Shown here: positions 51,401 to 60,154 of the stretch, one piece after another
How positions within the stretch are numbered: the first letter of the stretch is position 1
How the letters are laid out: every line of letters starts with the position of its first letter
Assembly (NCBI RefSeq): GCF_033115175.1
Contig: NC_084832.1
Span: forward strand, 10,095,342-10,159,341
Direction of reading: 5' to 3'
From: Lepus europaeus
Lineage: Eukaryota > Chordata > Mammalia > Lagomorpha > Leporidae
Length of the DNA stretch: 64,000 nucleotides
Position numbers and translations under genes: made by a program
The notes under the pieces: generated by a model
Told to the model about the DNA's origin: nothing
Databases searched by the model: none
Seen by the model: the letters and a program-made list of their open reading frames with translations, nothing else

Positions 51401-54400
51401 CTGATATTGTAAGCTCAATCAGTATCTGCTCAAGTCTGTCACAAGCAAACATTTTCTAGTTTGTGGGTCATCTAAGACATACACAAAGTGTCAAAAAATT
51501 AGTAAAACTGGGGTTCTAAATAATATCTAAAATGAATATACATACATGAGTGTATACATTTGACGTCTTTTTATTATAACCAGAATGTCATCTCCCTCAT
51601 TACAGAAAAAAAGGAAGTCATCAGAGACCAAGGAATAGAAATCGATGTTTGACCCTATATAATACACATAACAAAATGGAATGCTGTATTCTACAGCAGC
51701 AGTTTCTTCTGAGAAGATGTAAACAGTCACCAACATAACAGCACTGCACAAACCCAGTATGTACTGAGATACAATACCACTTGCTTTGAGAAAAAAAAAA
51801 AAATCTCATTTTTTGATTGGCTAATAACTTAAAACTTAGATAAATTATTTTCATTATTCTGCATAAAACTATAGGAACTATCTATTTCCTTATAATATTT
51901 CACTCCTGGATAAAATTTCTCTAAATTATATGACTAAAAAATTTTTTCCCTTCAATGTGACAGCACAAAAGACGGTGTTGTCATGTACTTTCAACCTGAA
52001 AGTTCTAATAAACTGAAGACAGCGGCCACTACTGCAGTGCTTCTGGTGAATCTCACTCAGCCCTGGGATCATTTCACATGCTCATGCATCTCAGATGATT
52101 TGCTTTCCACTTCAGACAGTTGAAAGTAGTGTGCAGGAAGCAGAAATACTACACACAAAAAGCTATGCCACCCAGCATCTCCACTGTCATCCTTGTCCCC
52201 TTTGCCCCCAAGTGGGCTTCAGCTCAAATGCATGCAGAGAAGCTGTCATGCTGTCCTTCAACAATGGAGCTCCCTGGGGTTTGTAAAGGTACTAAATGCA
52301 AAATCATGGTGTTTAAAAACCACTAATATTACAATAAAAGTCAGAAATTCATGAGTTCAGGAAATAGTGTCTTTAATTCTGTTATACCTGATGTGGATAG
52401 GCATCTCCTGAACCCATCTGTCTTTTGTTCTGGTCAAAAATAATCCACAGTTGGCTGTCAAATTCTGATTCGTACAATAATTCACAAAGTAGTGGGCAAC
52501 TTGGAGTTACTTCCCCACTCTTGGGCTATAAAAAGATAAGAATGGTTACTTAACATACTTTATGTATGATTTCTACTATAAATTTTTAATATTGCTGACA
52601 TAATTTTTTAACAAAAGTATACTAAAAGTTCTTGAAAAAATTCTGAAAATGCAGAACATCTAGTATTTTGGCACTAATAAAGGCACTTCTACTTTACAGA
52701 CTTTAAAAAGTATAAGCCTAGATATCTGTATTCATTCATAAAGCAGTATAATGAGAATTTCTATAACTTTTGTGACACTCTTCTGTTTTCCTAAACCTCT
52801 ACCCACTTTATATATATATATATGTATATATATATATAAATCTAGCAATTCACAGAAATCAAACATTTCCATCAAAGTAAAAACAAATTCATATTGTGCT
52901 TCAATAATATCTCATTGATTCTATAACAGTTCTTTGATTCAGCATTTAACTGCAGTTTCATTACTTTTACCAGTCATTTCAACTAGGAGCTAGCCTGATC
53001 TTTTCTCCACTTTTCCAAGGTCTGCTTCACAAAAAGCAATCTGCCCCAGTACCTTATTTAGCAAAGGTGGCATGTGAGACATCTAACCATCCCTTGGTCA
53101 GATGGCATCACTAGGCAGGTACAGGTGACTATAAAACTTGATGCTCGAAGGCTAGGTCACCATTAAATTACACTTTATGACTTCACAGATGAATGGTACT
53201 TAATTACAAATCATAATTTGTTGAAGAATGATTCTAAATTAAACAGTATTAGTTACTTGACTATATCTCATATATCATATCCTGTCCTTCCACTTGTGAT
53301 TTTATTATTCATAAACAAAACACTATATAGGTAAGAGTATACTTTACTAGGCACTTACTTGATGAAAGTTGTATGTCAGAATCATCTCATAAAGTTGGCG
53401 ATTATTTGGCAAAACATCTCTTGATCCTAAGGGCTTTGTTTTTGCACTCACTGGGCTGTAATGAGGCAATTAAAAACTGATTTGCTTCTAGAGTTTATTT
53501 AATGAGACAAAATTATAGGCAAGAAAATTTATATAACATATTGCAAAAAGAGATAGATTAATATTCCTGAAAACTGTCCTTCTTAGATTTAATCATTAAC
53601 TTGTATAATTTTTTGAAAAAATCGTACCAACATATATAGTTAAATTTTGCAATAAATATGACAAAGGAAATATTTCCACAATAAAAGCATTTTCAAATGT
53701 TGCAAACAGCTTTTTTTATTTTTTGTTTAAGATTTATTTATCTGAAAGACAGAGTTACAGAGAGAAGTAGAGACAGACAGAGAGAGGGAGGTCGTCCATC
53801 TGCTAGTTCACTCTCCAAATGGCCACAATAGCTGGAGCTGAGTAGATCTGAAGCCAGGAGCCAGGAGCTTCTTCCAGGTCTCCCATCTGGGTGAAGGGGC
53901 CCAAGGATTTGGGCCATTCTCTGTTGCTTTCTCAGGTGTGTTAGAAGGGAGCTGGGTCAGAAGCGGAGCAGCTGGGACCCAAACTGGTACCCATATGGAA
54001 TATGCTACAGGCCGGGGCTTTAACCAGTTACAGCATAGCACTGGCCCTGCAAACAGTTCTTAACACAACCAAATCCCAACAGTAGGATAATAATACTGAC
54101 AGTGCTAGAAAACAGGTTCTGATTTGTATCCTGCCGTGCATACCACCAACAGTGCTGTGTGGGCACATCATGGACTTCACCAGGCCAGCTACTGCTCCCC
54201 ACATTCCAAGGACTACACCAAGCCCTCATCCTGACCCAGGATACTTTATCTTTTTAGTACTCTCTGAAATAAGCTATTAAGGTACAGATTTTACAGAGGA
54301 AAGTACTGAGATTGGGAAAGTAAATTTTTTAACATAGTTAATAATGTCAGTAAAATATAATAATCTACTCCTTTAAATTTACTTCCAATTGTTGAAATTT

Positions 54401-57400
54401 AGGGCAGGATGATGACACAATTTATTTTATCTTCAAAAGTTGAAAGTTTTAATTTTACTCATAATTCTAGGAGGTCGTGTATCTAGACATTACCATATCG
54501 CTCACTACCTTCTCTAATTGGTTATCTCCCTAAAAGAAAGTTATATTTATTTTTATCTACTTGAAAGGCAGAGTGACACAAGCACATGCACACACATGAA
54601 GAGAAAAAGGGGGTGGGAGGGAAGGAAGGAAAGAGGGAGAGAGAGAGTCTCTCATTTGCTGCTTGACTCTTCAAATGCCCGTAACAGCTAGAGAAAGGCC
54701 AGTCCCAAACCAGGAACCTGGAACTGTACCCTGGTCTCAAACACGGGCAGCAGGAGCCCAGGCACTTGAGCCATCTTCAGCCTGCCAAGATGCATTAGGA
54801 AGCCAGAGTGGATGTAGAGTAGCTGGGACTTGAACCAGAACCTCCATAAGGGATGTGGGCATCTCAAGGGGCAGCTTAACCCACTGCAACAAAACACCTG
54901 CCTCCAATTGGTTATCTTAATGCATTTAGTACTTGGCTTCTTGTTGATGTAAATTACAGTCAAATTACAAAAACCATGTATCTTTTATAATGTAGTGAAT
55001 ATGTGAGCACAGGTCTTGGCCCTGCTTTCATAGAGAAGCTGTTATGGCAAAAATATTTAACTGCTTAAATTTCTACCATTCAAGAAACTTTCCAGTACTG
55101 CAATTTCTGAAAATGATCAGGTAAGGATTCACATAATAATATCAGACAGAATGCTAACTTATTACTTTATAGCAAAAAATAAAAAGGTTAATGCCCACTG
55201 ATCCTAATCACTCATAACTGGGATCACCTATTTGCCATTCTTTTTTTTTTTTTTTTTGACAGGCAGAGTGGACAGTGAGAGAGAGACAGAGAGAAAGGTC
55301 CTTCTTTGCCATTCACCCTCCAATGGCTGCCACGGCCGGTGCACTGCGCTGATCCGAAGACAGGAGCCAGGTGCTTCTCCTGGTCTCCCATGGGGTGCAG
55401 GGCCCAAGGACTTGGGCCATCCTCCACTGCACTCCCTGGCCACAGCAGAGAGCTGGCCTGGAAGAGGGGCAACAGGGACAGAATCCGGCGCCCCGACCGG
55501 GACTAGAACCTGGTGTGCTGGCGCCGCTAGGCGGAGGATTAGCCTATTGAGCCGCAGCGCCAGCCTCTATTTGCCATTCTTAATGCTGCCAGTCAAGAGG
55601 GACAGTGAGGCTGGAAGCTGTTGCTGGGGCTTCATCTTAAGACAAAGTGAGGATTCCCAGGCAAGAAGTAATGAATTTTTATCTCCAGTACTCAGATGGA
55701 TTCAAACAATGACTCTGGATGGGCACTGTCATGCAGTGGGTTAACTGGCCACTTGGGATTACCGCATCCCATACCAGAGTGCTGCTGGTTCCAGTCCCCA
55801 CTACTCCACTTCAGATCTAGCTTCCTGGTAATGGATCCTGGGAGGCAGCAGATGATGAATCAGGTGCCTGGGTCCCTGATGACTATGCAGGAGACATGCT
55901 TGTAGTTTCTGGGTCTGGCCCAGTCCTAGCTATTGTGGGCATTTAAGGAGTGAAGCAGTGGATGGGAGATCTCACTCTCTCTTGCTTTTTCCAAGTAGAT
56001 AAAAATAATAAACATTAAAAAACAAAGGTAAAAAAATGACTCTTTCTAAAGAGTACAAGATCTGTCCCCAACAACATATCTGAGTCATACCGTAATGTTT
56101 GGACCCAGCTCTTCAAAGTTATACAAGGAGCCAGATCTTCATATTTCAAGGAGGACTGAACATCAAAACGGTTGATTCCTTCCGATGCATGCTACAAAGA
56201 ATATGTATCAAATTAATGCCCCATATTTTACTGAAAATAATTTGTACTTAAAAAATAAAAGTATATAGTATAAAGTGTGTAAGTATCCATGAATAAAGGT
56301 TACTATTATTTTTCAGAAGCAGTGAAAATTTATCTACTAAAGTTTAAATATAACCAATGAAATAATTTTTCAATAATACAAATAATTGACATTCAAAATG
56401 ATGGAAATGTTGTAGGACTTACAATGTTTAACTGAGGAGCAGTACACACTATCCCATGGAAAGAAATGGTATAATCGATATTGACATCACTGAGACTTGC
56501 CCACCAACGAGCAATGCAGAATTCAATTGCTTTTCCACCCTACAAATAGAAGTAAATCATAGTACAAAAATCTCAATTTTGCTCAAATTTCAGAATGTAA
56601 GATATTAGCTATTTCAGAAGCATCCTGTACTTTCAAACTTTTCCTATTTTAAAGCAATAAAACTCAAAGAACTTCTACCAGCAAGGATAATAGACAGACT
56701 AGCCATGCTTGTATAGACAGAGTGCTGGCATTAACATACACTGTCATTTATACAGAATTCTGCAATTCTGGTCAGAAGAGATGCAAGGCAGCTTTTAAAA
56801 GCACACATAATAAAATACAGTGGGAAAACAAAGTGGAATAAAAAACTAGGACCAAAAGAAAAACAACTGAGAATAATGACAAGAGAAAGGATGACTCTGT
56901 AAGGCATATTCAACAGCCACGGCTGCTTCTTGGGTAATGAAGTAATGTTCACTTAGTCTTCCTTCTTACTGAAAAGTACAACAATAAATAAAGAAAAACT
57001 ACTCCTGGCACTGAGTTTTAAATCAAGTTTTCTAGTAATTAGCACATGAAGAAGTTTAAGAACTATGTGAGACTGACATCCAGAACACAAATGAAACTAA
57101 CTAGTAGCTATGGGAGCAACTGAAAACACAAAGTAGGAGTTTAACAGAAGACATCAGCATACTCCTTTTCTATGGAGGATGCACTAGTCATCATTTCCAA
57201 CTGTGAAGGTATGAGTGGATGGCAATCTGCCATTATTCAGGAAAACTTAAACATGAAGCAGTAGCAGTTTCACCTATAAACTGAATTAACCTCATGGATT
57301 TTCAACAAAAGGGCATTAACAAATGAACTTATGTGAGATGCAGAAAACTCTTAAATAAGGAAATATCCGAAGGCAACAATCTAGATCAGTCACAGGGTGT

Positions 57401-57803
57401 CAGAATCTATCAACTAGCACTTCTCTTTGACTAAATTATTCAAGAGTTAAAAAGACACAAATATTAACATCAGACTTGCTTTCAAGTATGTTAATTAGAT
57501 TTATCTTTCTACTTCATTTATTTAACAATAACAAAATGTAAAGTTGCAATGTCCTCTAAATACAACGTCTAACATCAGATTTAATCAGTGTTGACCCATA
57601 CCAAAAAGCAAAAGAAACTGTTTATGATTCCAAACTGTTCAAACTTACTAGGACAGGAAAAGCTTCAGTGAGTGTCCCTTTCTCTGGAAGGGAACAGAAC
57701 TTATAGAACTCATGACTTCGATATGCTCTTTGCTTCACAAGCTGTACAGCATGAAGAACAAACTTGGCTGACACCTCCGAAGAACATGAACACACTGTCA
57801 CTT
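27311..57803 (-). CDS. TPP2: TPP2, tripeptidyl peptidase II, C-terminal half (5' part outside window)
   Basis: On the - strand, 13 constitutive exons join in order 57803-57649, 56539-56423, 56191-56091, 53455-53359, 52525-52388, 51123-50879, 50637-50559, 42463-42312, 36842-36746, 35774-35644, 30550-30343, 29641-29522 and 27400-27311. All junctions keep phase and use GT-AG. A cassette exon at 48693-48655 adds 13 residues. The joined peptide corresponds to about residues 674-1249 of the human enzyme and ends [12 protein letters not shown]2 is a giant cytosolic serine exopeptidase that cuts tripeptides from N-termini downstream of the proteasome. The subtilisin-like catalytic domain is in the N-terminal half, outside the window. 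What is seen here is the C-terminal region involved in assembly of the spindle complex (family knowledge). No stop or frameshift is present, so the gene looks functional as far as visible. Confidence 0.95.
27715..28500. repeat. Ancient interspersed repeat, class unresolved, split by a SINE
   Basis: 'acacagtgctagtcactggg', 'cactttcatgaaacttac' and 'tctctcaggaggtgacattt' are phrases of a widespread old mammalian repeat. A similar block lies at 42870-43640. Both contain a C-SINE. Confidence 0.45.
27910..28251 (+). mobile_element. C-SINE, young subtype, with 18-bp TSD
   Basis: Forward copy in the TPP2 - strand flank, before the terminal exon's UTR reading direction. Perfect TSD GGAAGTTAGATGGTCAAG at 27892-27909 and 28252-28269; probably the youngest insertion here. 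Confidence 0.97.
28488..28530 (+). repeat. G-rich tract, possible G-quadruplex
   Basis: At least four runs of three to nine G within about 45 bases on the + strand (C-rich on the TPP2 transcript strand), in the last TPP2 intron. Confidence 0.8.
28531..29521. other. TPP2 last intron, rest
   Basis: AT-rich intronic DNA with nothing recognised. The next intron (29642-30342) is the same. Confidence 0.5.
29522..29641 (-). CDS. TPP2: TPP2 exon, about residues 1181-1220
   Basis: Forty whole codons, [20 protein letters not shown] through KENWKNCIQ. Acceptor TATTACAG, donor CAA|GTAAGT. Confidence 0.96.
30343..30550 (-). CDS. TPP2: TPP2 exon, about residues 1111-1180
   Basis: Starts with T completing Asn, then [20 protein letters not shown], an acidic stretch EGREEEGE, and ends [11 protein letters not shown]. 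Acceptor CTCTGCAG, donor AAG|GTAAAT. An open frame extends beyond both splice sites, but that extension is not TPP2-like. Confidence 0.96.
30953..31275 (-). mobile_element. C-SINE, young subtype, with TSD
   Basis: Reverse copy; TSD TTCTAGTCATGAACTTTC at 30935-30952 with one mismatch at 31276-31293. Confidence 0.96.
31370..31520 (-). mobile_element. MIR remnant, reverse
   Basis: CATTTTGCAAAGGAGGAAAC and 'ttaggaagtggcagatctggg' match MIR in reverse. Confidence 0.75.
31530..32870. other. TPP2 intron, unrecognised
   Basis: No exon seen. A possible MIR fragment lies near 32400-32460. Confidence 0.4.
32885..33208 (-). mobile_element. C-SINE, young subtype, with TSD
   Basis: Reverse copy, TSD ACCTTCTTCATTTT at 32871-32884 and 33209-33222. 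It has a small internal deletion in the middle. Confidence 0.95.
33273..33594 (-). mobile_element. C-SINE, young subtype, with TSD
   Basis: Reverse copy, slightly truncated head. TSD GCTTAATTAACAT at 33260-33272 and 33595-33607; the same 13 bases occur again at 33609-33621. Confidence 0.95.
34128..34512. mobile_element. Chimeric C-SINE: reverse half joined to forward half
   Basis: 34128 to about 34280 reads as the 3' part of a reverse C-SINE; from about 34275 the sequence reads as a forward C-SINE from TGGGTGCTGGTTCGAGTCCC to its A tail. The switch falls on CCCACATGGGTGC, which both orientations share. Confidence 0.75.
34522..34871 (+). mobile_element. C-SINE, young subtype
   Basis: Forward copy placed directly after the A tail of the chimeric SINE; ends in about 23 A. 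Confidence 0.95.
35026..35325 (-). mobile_element. C-SINE
   Basis: Reverse copy (GAAGATTTATTTTATTTG ... GCACAGCCAGCC). No clear TSD. Confidence 0.9.
35644..35774 (-). CDS. TPP2: TPP2 exon, about residues 1068-1111
   Basis: Reads [20 protein letters not shown], then [20 protein letters not shown] and IIK plus AA of a split Asn codon. Acceptor CTCCCCAG, donor AAAA|GTACCT. Confidence 0.95.
36746..36842 (-). CDS. TPP2: TPP2 exon, about residues 1035-1067
   Basis: Reads [20 protein letters not shown] and ends [10 protein letters not shown]. Acceptor CACATAG, donor AAG|GTTGGA. Confidence 0.95.
36843..38151. other. TPP2 intron with ancient L1-like end
   Basis: 36843-37870 is AT-rich with nothing recognised. 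37885-38160, resuming at 38880, has TTTCACATACCACACAATTC and 'ctggacatttcacctgaatg', phrases of an ancient L1-family end. Orientation not assigned. Confidence 0.5.
38164..38873 (-). mobile_element. C-SINE split by another C-SINE, with TSD
   Basis: Reverse host SINE broken at about 38243. Outer TSD TGTACTGTTTTC at 38152-38163, one mismatch at 38874-38885. Confidence 0.92.
38243..38562 (+). mobile_element. C-SINE nested in the SINE at 38164-38873
   Basis: Forward copy GGGGCCGGCGCTGTCG to AATAAATAAAC plus A tail, inserted in the purine tract of the host. The downstream join has about 15 extra bases and the inner TSD is unclear. Confidence 0.92.
38970..39303 (-). mobile_element. C-SINE with TSD
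   Basis: Reverse copy with a run of ten G at 39011-39020. TSD TGACCTTCATCATTTTT at 38953-38969, one mismatch at 39304-39320. Confidence 0.94.
39321..40887. other. TPP2 intron, unrecognised
   Basis: Unique AT-rich intron sequence. No conserved exon seen. Confidence 0.5.
40901..41785 (+). mobile_element. 5'-truncated rabbit L1, 3' UTR only
   Basis: Ends with a G-rich tract, GCACTTTGTAAATTTACATT and AATAAA plus A tail, the rabbit L1 3' end. Perfect TSD AATGTGACTCAAT at 40888-40900 and 41786-41798. No ORF2 remains. Confidence 0.9.
42312..42463 (-). CDS. TPP2: TPP2 exon, about residues 985-1035
   Basis: Reads [19 protein letters not shown], a highly charged Lys/Glu linker (about residues 1002-1020), then [16 protein letters not shown] plus AA of a split Lys. 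Acceptor TTTATAG, donor AAA|GTAAGT. Confidence 0.95.
42870..43640. repeat. Ancient interspersed repeat, class unresolved, split by a SINE
   Basis: 'aggtgatgaacagggcggacaa' and 'ctctcaagaggtaatatctc' resemble the block at 27715-28500, here split by the SINE at 43036. Confidence 0.4.
43036..43378 (+). mobile_element. C-SINE
   Basis: Forward copy (AGGTGCTGGTGCTGTGGCAC) ending in about 20 A. Confidence 0.94.
44767..45097 (+). mobile_element. C-SINE with TSD
   Basis: Forward copy; TSD AAAGCCCAGAAC at 44755-44766, one mismatch at 45098-45109. Confidence 0.94.
45110..47579. other. TPP2 intron, unrecognised
   Basis: AT-rich intron without a recognised repeat or exon over about 2.5 kb. 43645-44754 is the same. 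Confidence 0.45.
47580..48240 (+). mobile_element. C-SINE split by a young C-SINE
   Basis: Host forward SINE 47580-47720 resumes at 48049 and ends in an (AAT)n tail. Confidence 0.92.
47721..48048 (+). mobile_element. Young C-SINE nested in the SINE at 47580-48240
   Basis: Same orientation as host. TSD about AGAAGACGGTCCAAG at 47706-47720, two mismatches in AAAGATGGCCCAAG at 48047-48060. Confidence 0.93.
48241..50558. other. TPP2 introns flanking the cassette exon
   Basis: AT-rich sequence. Apart from the exon at 48655-48693 nothing was recognised. Confidence 0.5.
48655..48693 (-). CDS. TPP2: TPP2 alternative cassette exon, 13 residues
   Basis: Thirty-nine bases encoding [13 protein letters not shown], in frame between GKKA and DVIPVHYY. 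Acceptor CTAACTCCCAG|GGG, donor AAG|GTACTG. It corresponds to the 13-residue insertion that separates the long rodent form from the 1249-residue human form (remembered). The insert is strongly basic. A second acceptor 20 bases upstream (exon start 48713) would make the exon 59 bases and shift the frame. Confidence 0.85.
50559..50637 (-). CDS. TPP2: TPP2 exon, about residues 958-984
   Basis: Starts with A completing Lys, then [20 protein letters not shown] and ELGKKA. Acceptor TTATTAG, donor GCT|GTAAGT. It splices either to the 13-residue cassette exon or directly to the exon at 42463. Confidence 0.95.
50879..51123 (-). CDS. TPP2: TPP2 exon, about residues 877-958
   Basis: Reads [20 protein letters not shown], then [17 protein letters not shown], and ends SLPDD plus AA of a split Lys. 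Acceptor TTTTTCAG, donor TAA|GTGAGT. The longest TPP2 exon in the window. Confidence 0.96.
51190..51390 (-). mobile_element. MIR remnant, reverse
   Basis: GACTTGACTAAGGCCACACAG and 'ggtctgactccaaagctgttcc' match MIR in reverse. Confidence 0.8.
51391..52387. other. TPP2 intron, unrecognised
   Basis: Unique intron DNA. 52526-53358 is the same except for a TA-rich microsatellite at about 52809-52838. Confidence 0.5.
52388..52525 (-). CDS. TPP2: TPP2 exon, about residues 831-876
   Basis: Forty-six whole codons, [20 protein letters not shown] through SGDAYPHQ. Acceptor TTATAG, donor CAG|GTATAA. Confidence 0.95.
52809..52838. repeat. (TA)n microsatellite
   Basis: Alternating TA with one TG interruption, self-complementary. 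Confidence 0.9.
53359..53455 (-). CDS. TPP2: TPP2 exon, about residues 798-830
   Basis: Starts with C completing Arg, then [20 protein letters not shown] and ends YNFHQ. Acceptor ATTACAG, donor CAA|GTAAGT. Confidence 0.95.
53710..54047 (-). mobile_element. C-SINE with TSD
   Basis: Reverse copy, TSD TGCAAACAG at 53701-53709 and 54048-54056. Confidence 0.93.
54528..54903 (-). mobile_element. C-SINE with TSD
   Basis: Reverse, diverged copy. TSD CTAATTGGTTATCT at 54514-54527, one mismatch at 54904-54917. Confidence 0.9.
55243..55566 (-). mobile_element. C-SINE, young subtype, with TSD
   Basis: Reverse copy, perfect TSD CTATTTGCCATTCTT at 55228-55242 and 55567-55581. Confidence 0.96.
55717..56034 (+). 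mobile_element. C-SINE, older, with TSD
   Basis: Forward, diverged copy, TSD AATGACTCT at 55708-55716 and 56035-56043. Ends only 56 bases from a TPP2 exon. Confidence 0.88.
56091..56191 (-). CDS. TPP2: TPP2 exon, about residues 765-798
   Basis: Reads [20 protein letters not shown] and ends WVQTL plus CG of a split Arg codon. Acceptor TTTGTAG, donor ACG|GTATGA. Confidence 0.94.
56423..56539 (-). CDS. TPP2: TPP2 exon, about residues 726-764
   Basis: Thirty-nine whole codons, [16 protein letters not shown] through TAPQLNI. Acceptor TTTGTAG, donor ATT|GTAAGT, phase 0 at both ends. Confidence 0.95.
56540..57648. other. TPP2 intron, unrecognised
   Basis: Unique intron sequence with no repeat recognised. 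57804-58505 is the same. Confidence 0.5.
57649..57803 (-). CDS. TPP2: TPP2 exon, about human residues 674-725
   Basis: Reads [14 protein letters not shown], then [19 protein letters not shown], and ends EAFPVL. Acceptor TTTGTAG, donor CTA|GTAAGT. It begins with two bases of a split codon whose first base lies on an exon outside the window. This is the most 5' TPP2 exon visible. Confidence 0.95.
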
Positions 57804-58520
57804 CTACAAAGAGAAGGAAAGAAAAGAAAGCTTTAAAATGATTAAGACTTAAAATGTATATAAAGAAGTTTTAAAATGGCCTACTTGTTTAGCGAAAGAA
57901 ATATTACAAATAAAATCTGTATATTTTCTTAAAAACAAAGAATGACAATATTAGTAAGGCTGGCAGGATAGAATATTTTCCATATTAAATAAATAAACTG
58001 GTATTCAAGTAAACAATCATGCTGCAAACATAAGGAAACAGCAAGCTGTCCACAGATGTACAAAAAGTTATTCTCATAGGTACCTTTAAAAATCCCTCTG
58101 AGCTTCCTCCTATTTTATCTGAAAATTAACACCTGATAAAAGGAAGAGGATTTCAATTTTGGAAACCTCTGTTTCTTATTACACCCAAATTCTAATAACT
58201 TACAATTCTTCCTAACCTCTCCCTCCAGTCTATTTGTGTCCTGCTTGTTTCTATAAAGTATGACCATTAGAAAATACTTAGCTTCACTTTGAGGCACAGT
58301 TTGGAGCTAAGCCAAAATCATGGTGAAACAAATGTAATAGCTTATCTAAAAAGTACCTTATGTTCTAATTCAAGGGAACTGAAGCATACCTCAGCTCTCT
58401 GGTTCTCAGGGACGAGGAGGCATGGAGCTCTCAAAACCTAATCAGTTGCTTAGAACATACATATCTGTTATGATGACATTTCTAAATATCTGAAATAGAC
58501 ATCATCTGTAGTGCATTTCT

Positions 58521-58959
58521 TGCTGATTTTAACATTTGATTTATTTACTTGAAAGGCACCTCCCTCCCACTCTCCACTCCCCGCCCCCCCCCCCCAGAGG
58601 GATGGGAAGGGAAAGAGAGAGAGAGAGAGAGAGGCAGGCAGAGAGAGACAGACACACACAACAGAGAGAGAGAGTGAGAGAGCGAGAGAGCGAGAGAGGG
58701 AGAGGGAGAGGGAGAGGGAGAGGGAGAGGGAGAGGGAGAGCTGTTTATTGCCCAAATGCTTACAACAGCCAGACCTGACTTTATCTGCGTCTCCCAGGTG
58801 GGTGGCAGAAGCACAAGTGCTCACCTTCTGCCTCCCAGGGAAGCCTAAGTAGGAAAGGAAGCAAGAATCTGAAGTGGAGCTGGGATTCAAACCCAGGAAC
58901 TCTCATGTGGGATGTGCATGTCCCAGGCAGCATCGTAACTGCTCAGTCAAACCCCTCCC
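58521..58959 (-). mobile_element. C-SINE-like element with long purine expansion and TSD
   Basis: Reverse, diverged SINE. 58580-58595 is a C run; 58613-58740 is (GA)n and (GGGAGA)n. TSD CTGTAGTGCATTTCT at 58506-58520, one mismatch at 58960-58974. Confidence 0.88.
58613..58740 (+). repeat. Polypurine (GA)n/(GGGAGA)n tract
   Basis: About 128 bases, nearly all purine on the + strand except a short CACACACA part; the last 50 bases are GGGAGA repeats. Confidence 0.95.
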
Positions 58960-59342
58960 CTGTAGTACATTTCTAATCTAAGACTGTTAAGTGAACTATT
59001 TTTATTCTAATTTCATAAATTTATTTATATGTATAACTATCTTCAATAACAACCTAAACAAATCATAATTAGGACATTATAAGTAATTACTGACATTTAC
59101 CACCAAATAACAAATTCAATATTAAGTGAACACTGACTTTCCTCTTTAATATTAGTGCACGTTTTAACAGATCTTTGAATTCTACAATTCCAGGGTGCTT
59201 GTGTGAATGGTACCCCACAGCTGTTCAACACCTCTGATTCCACCCTCCTGAAGAAGTGTCAAGTGAATGAATGTAATCTCAACACTAACAATCCAATACT
59301 TACAGCAAACAACATTTTAGCTGAAACAGAAAGTTCAGAGAA

Positions 59343-59670
59343 TTGGGGCCAGTGTTGTGGCGCAGTGGGTAAAGCTGCCACCTGCAATGCTGGCATCCCA
59401 TATGGAGGCTTGAGTTCTGGTTATTCTACTTCCTATCCAACTCCTGCTAATGTTCCTGAGAAACCAATGGAAGACGGTCCAAGTCCTTGGGCCCCTGCAC
59501 CTGTGTGGGAGATCTTCTGGGTCCTGGCATTGGATTGGTTTAAGCTAGGCTGTTGCAGCCATTTGGGGAGTGAACCAGTGGATGGAAGACCTCTCACTGC
59601 CTCTGCCCTCTGCCCCCGTCTCTGTAACTGCTGTTCAGATAAAAATAAATATTTAATAAACAAAAAGTAA
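59343..59670 (+). mobile_element. C-SINE
   Basis: Forward copy (GGGGCCAGTGTTGTGGCGCA) with an AATAAATATTT tail. Confidence 0.93.
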
Positions 59671-59689
59671 CAAACCTGTCCCAGTGAAC

Positions 59690-59765
59690 TGTTAGTGTAT
59701 GGCAGAGTCTGGATCTGAACCCAGCCTTGACAGTCTCCAAAGCCTGTGCTTTTCTTACTCCAAGC
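59690..59765 (-). mobile_element. MIR fragment, reverse
   Basis: TATGGCAGAGTCTGGATCTG and 'ccaaagcctgtgcttttctt' match MIR in reverse. Confidence 0.65.
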
Positions 59766-59769
59766 AGTC

Positions 59770-60154
59770 TGCCTGGCCCAGGTTCTCAACCACAGAGTTA
59801 GTCGGGGGTTTGGACCAGATGTTCCCAAGACCCTCATCTAGAAGAAAAGGTCTCCGGCAGAGTCCTTCTCTAAGTAGCTCATCTTGTTAGTTCTTTGAAA
59901 AGGTTGATTCTTAAAAGGATATTTAAAGAATGAGTCCAGTGTAACTCCTGATTATCCTCAAAAGGATACAGATACTGCAACAGTTCCACTGTTACCAAGT
60001 ATGCAATTAACAGACTGTAGTGGATCTGTTCAGTTTGTTGCTTTAATTCCTAGGTTTTGCTATTTATTATTTTGCCCTTACACAATTACATGTAACAAGG
60101 GAAATCTTGCATTTCCTCTGATATCCCTCAGACGAAATATATCTGTTTTGGGAA
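59770..60154. other. TPP2 intron between MIR and L1
   Basis: Unique sequence, nothing recognised; 58975-59342 is the same. Confidence 0.4.

Noticed and set aside
57804-60154. A further upstream TPP2 exon
   Set aside because: I looked for the sequence that should precede VTVCSC and saw no matching frame with splice sites.
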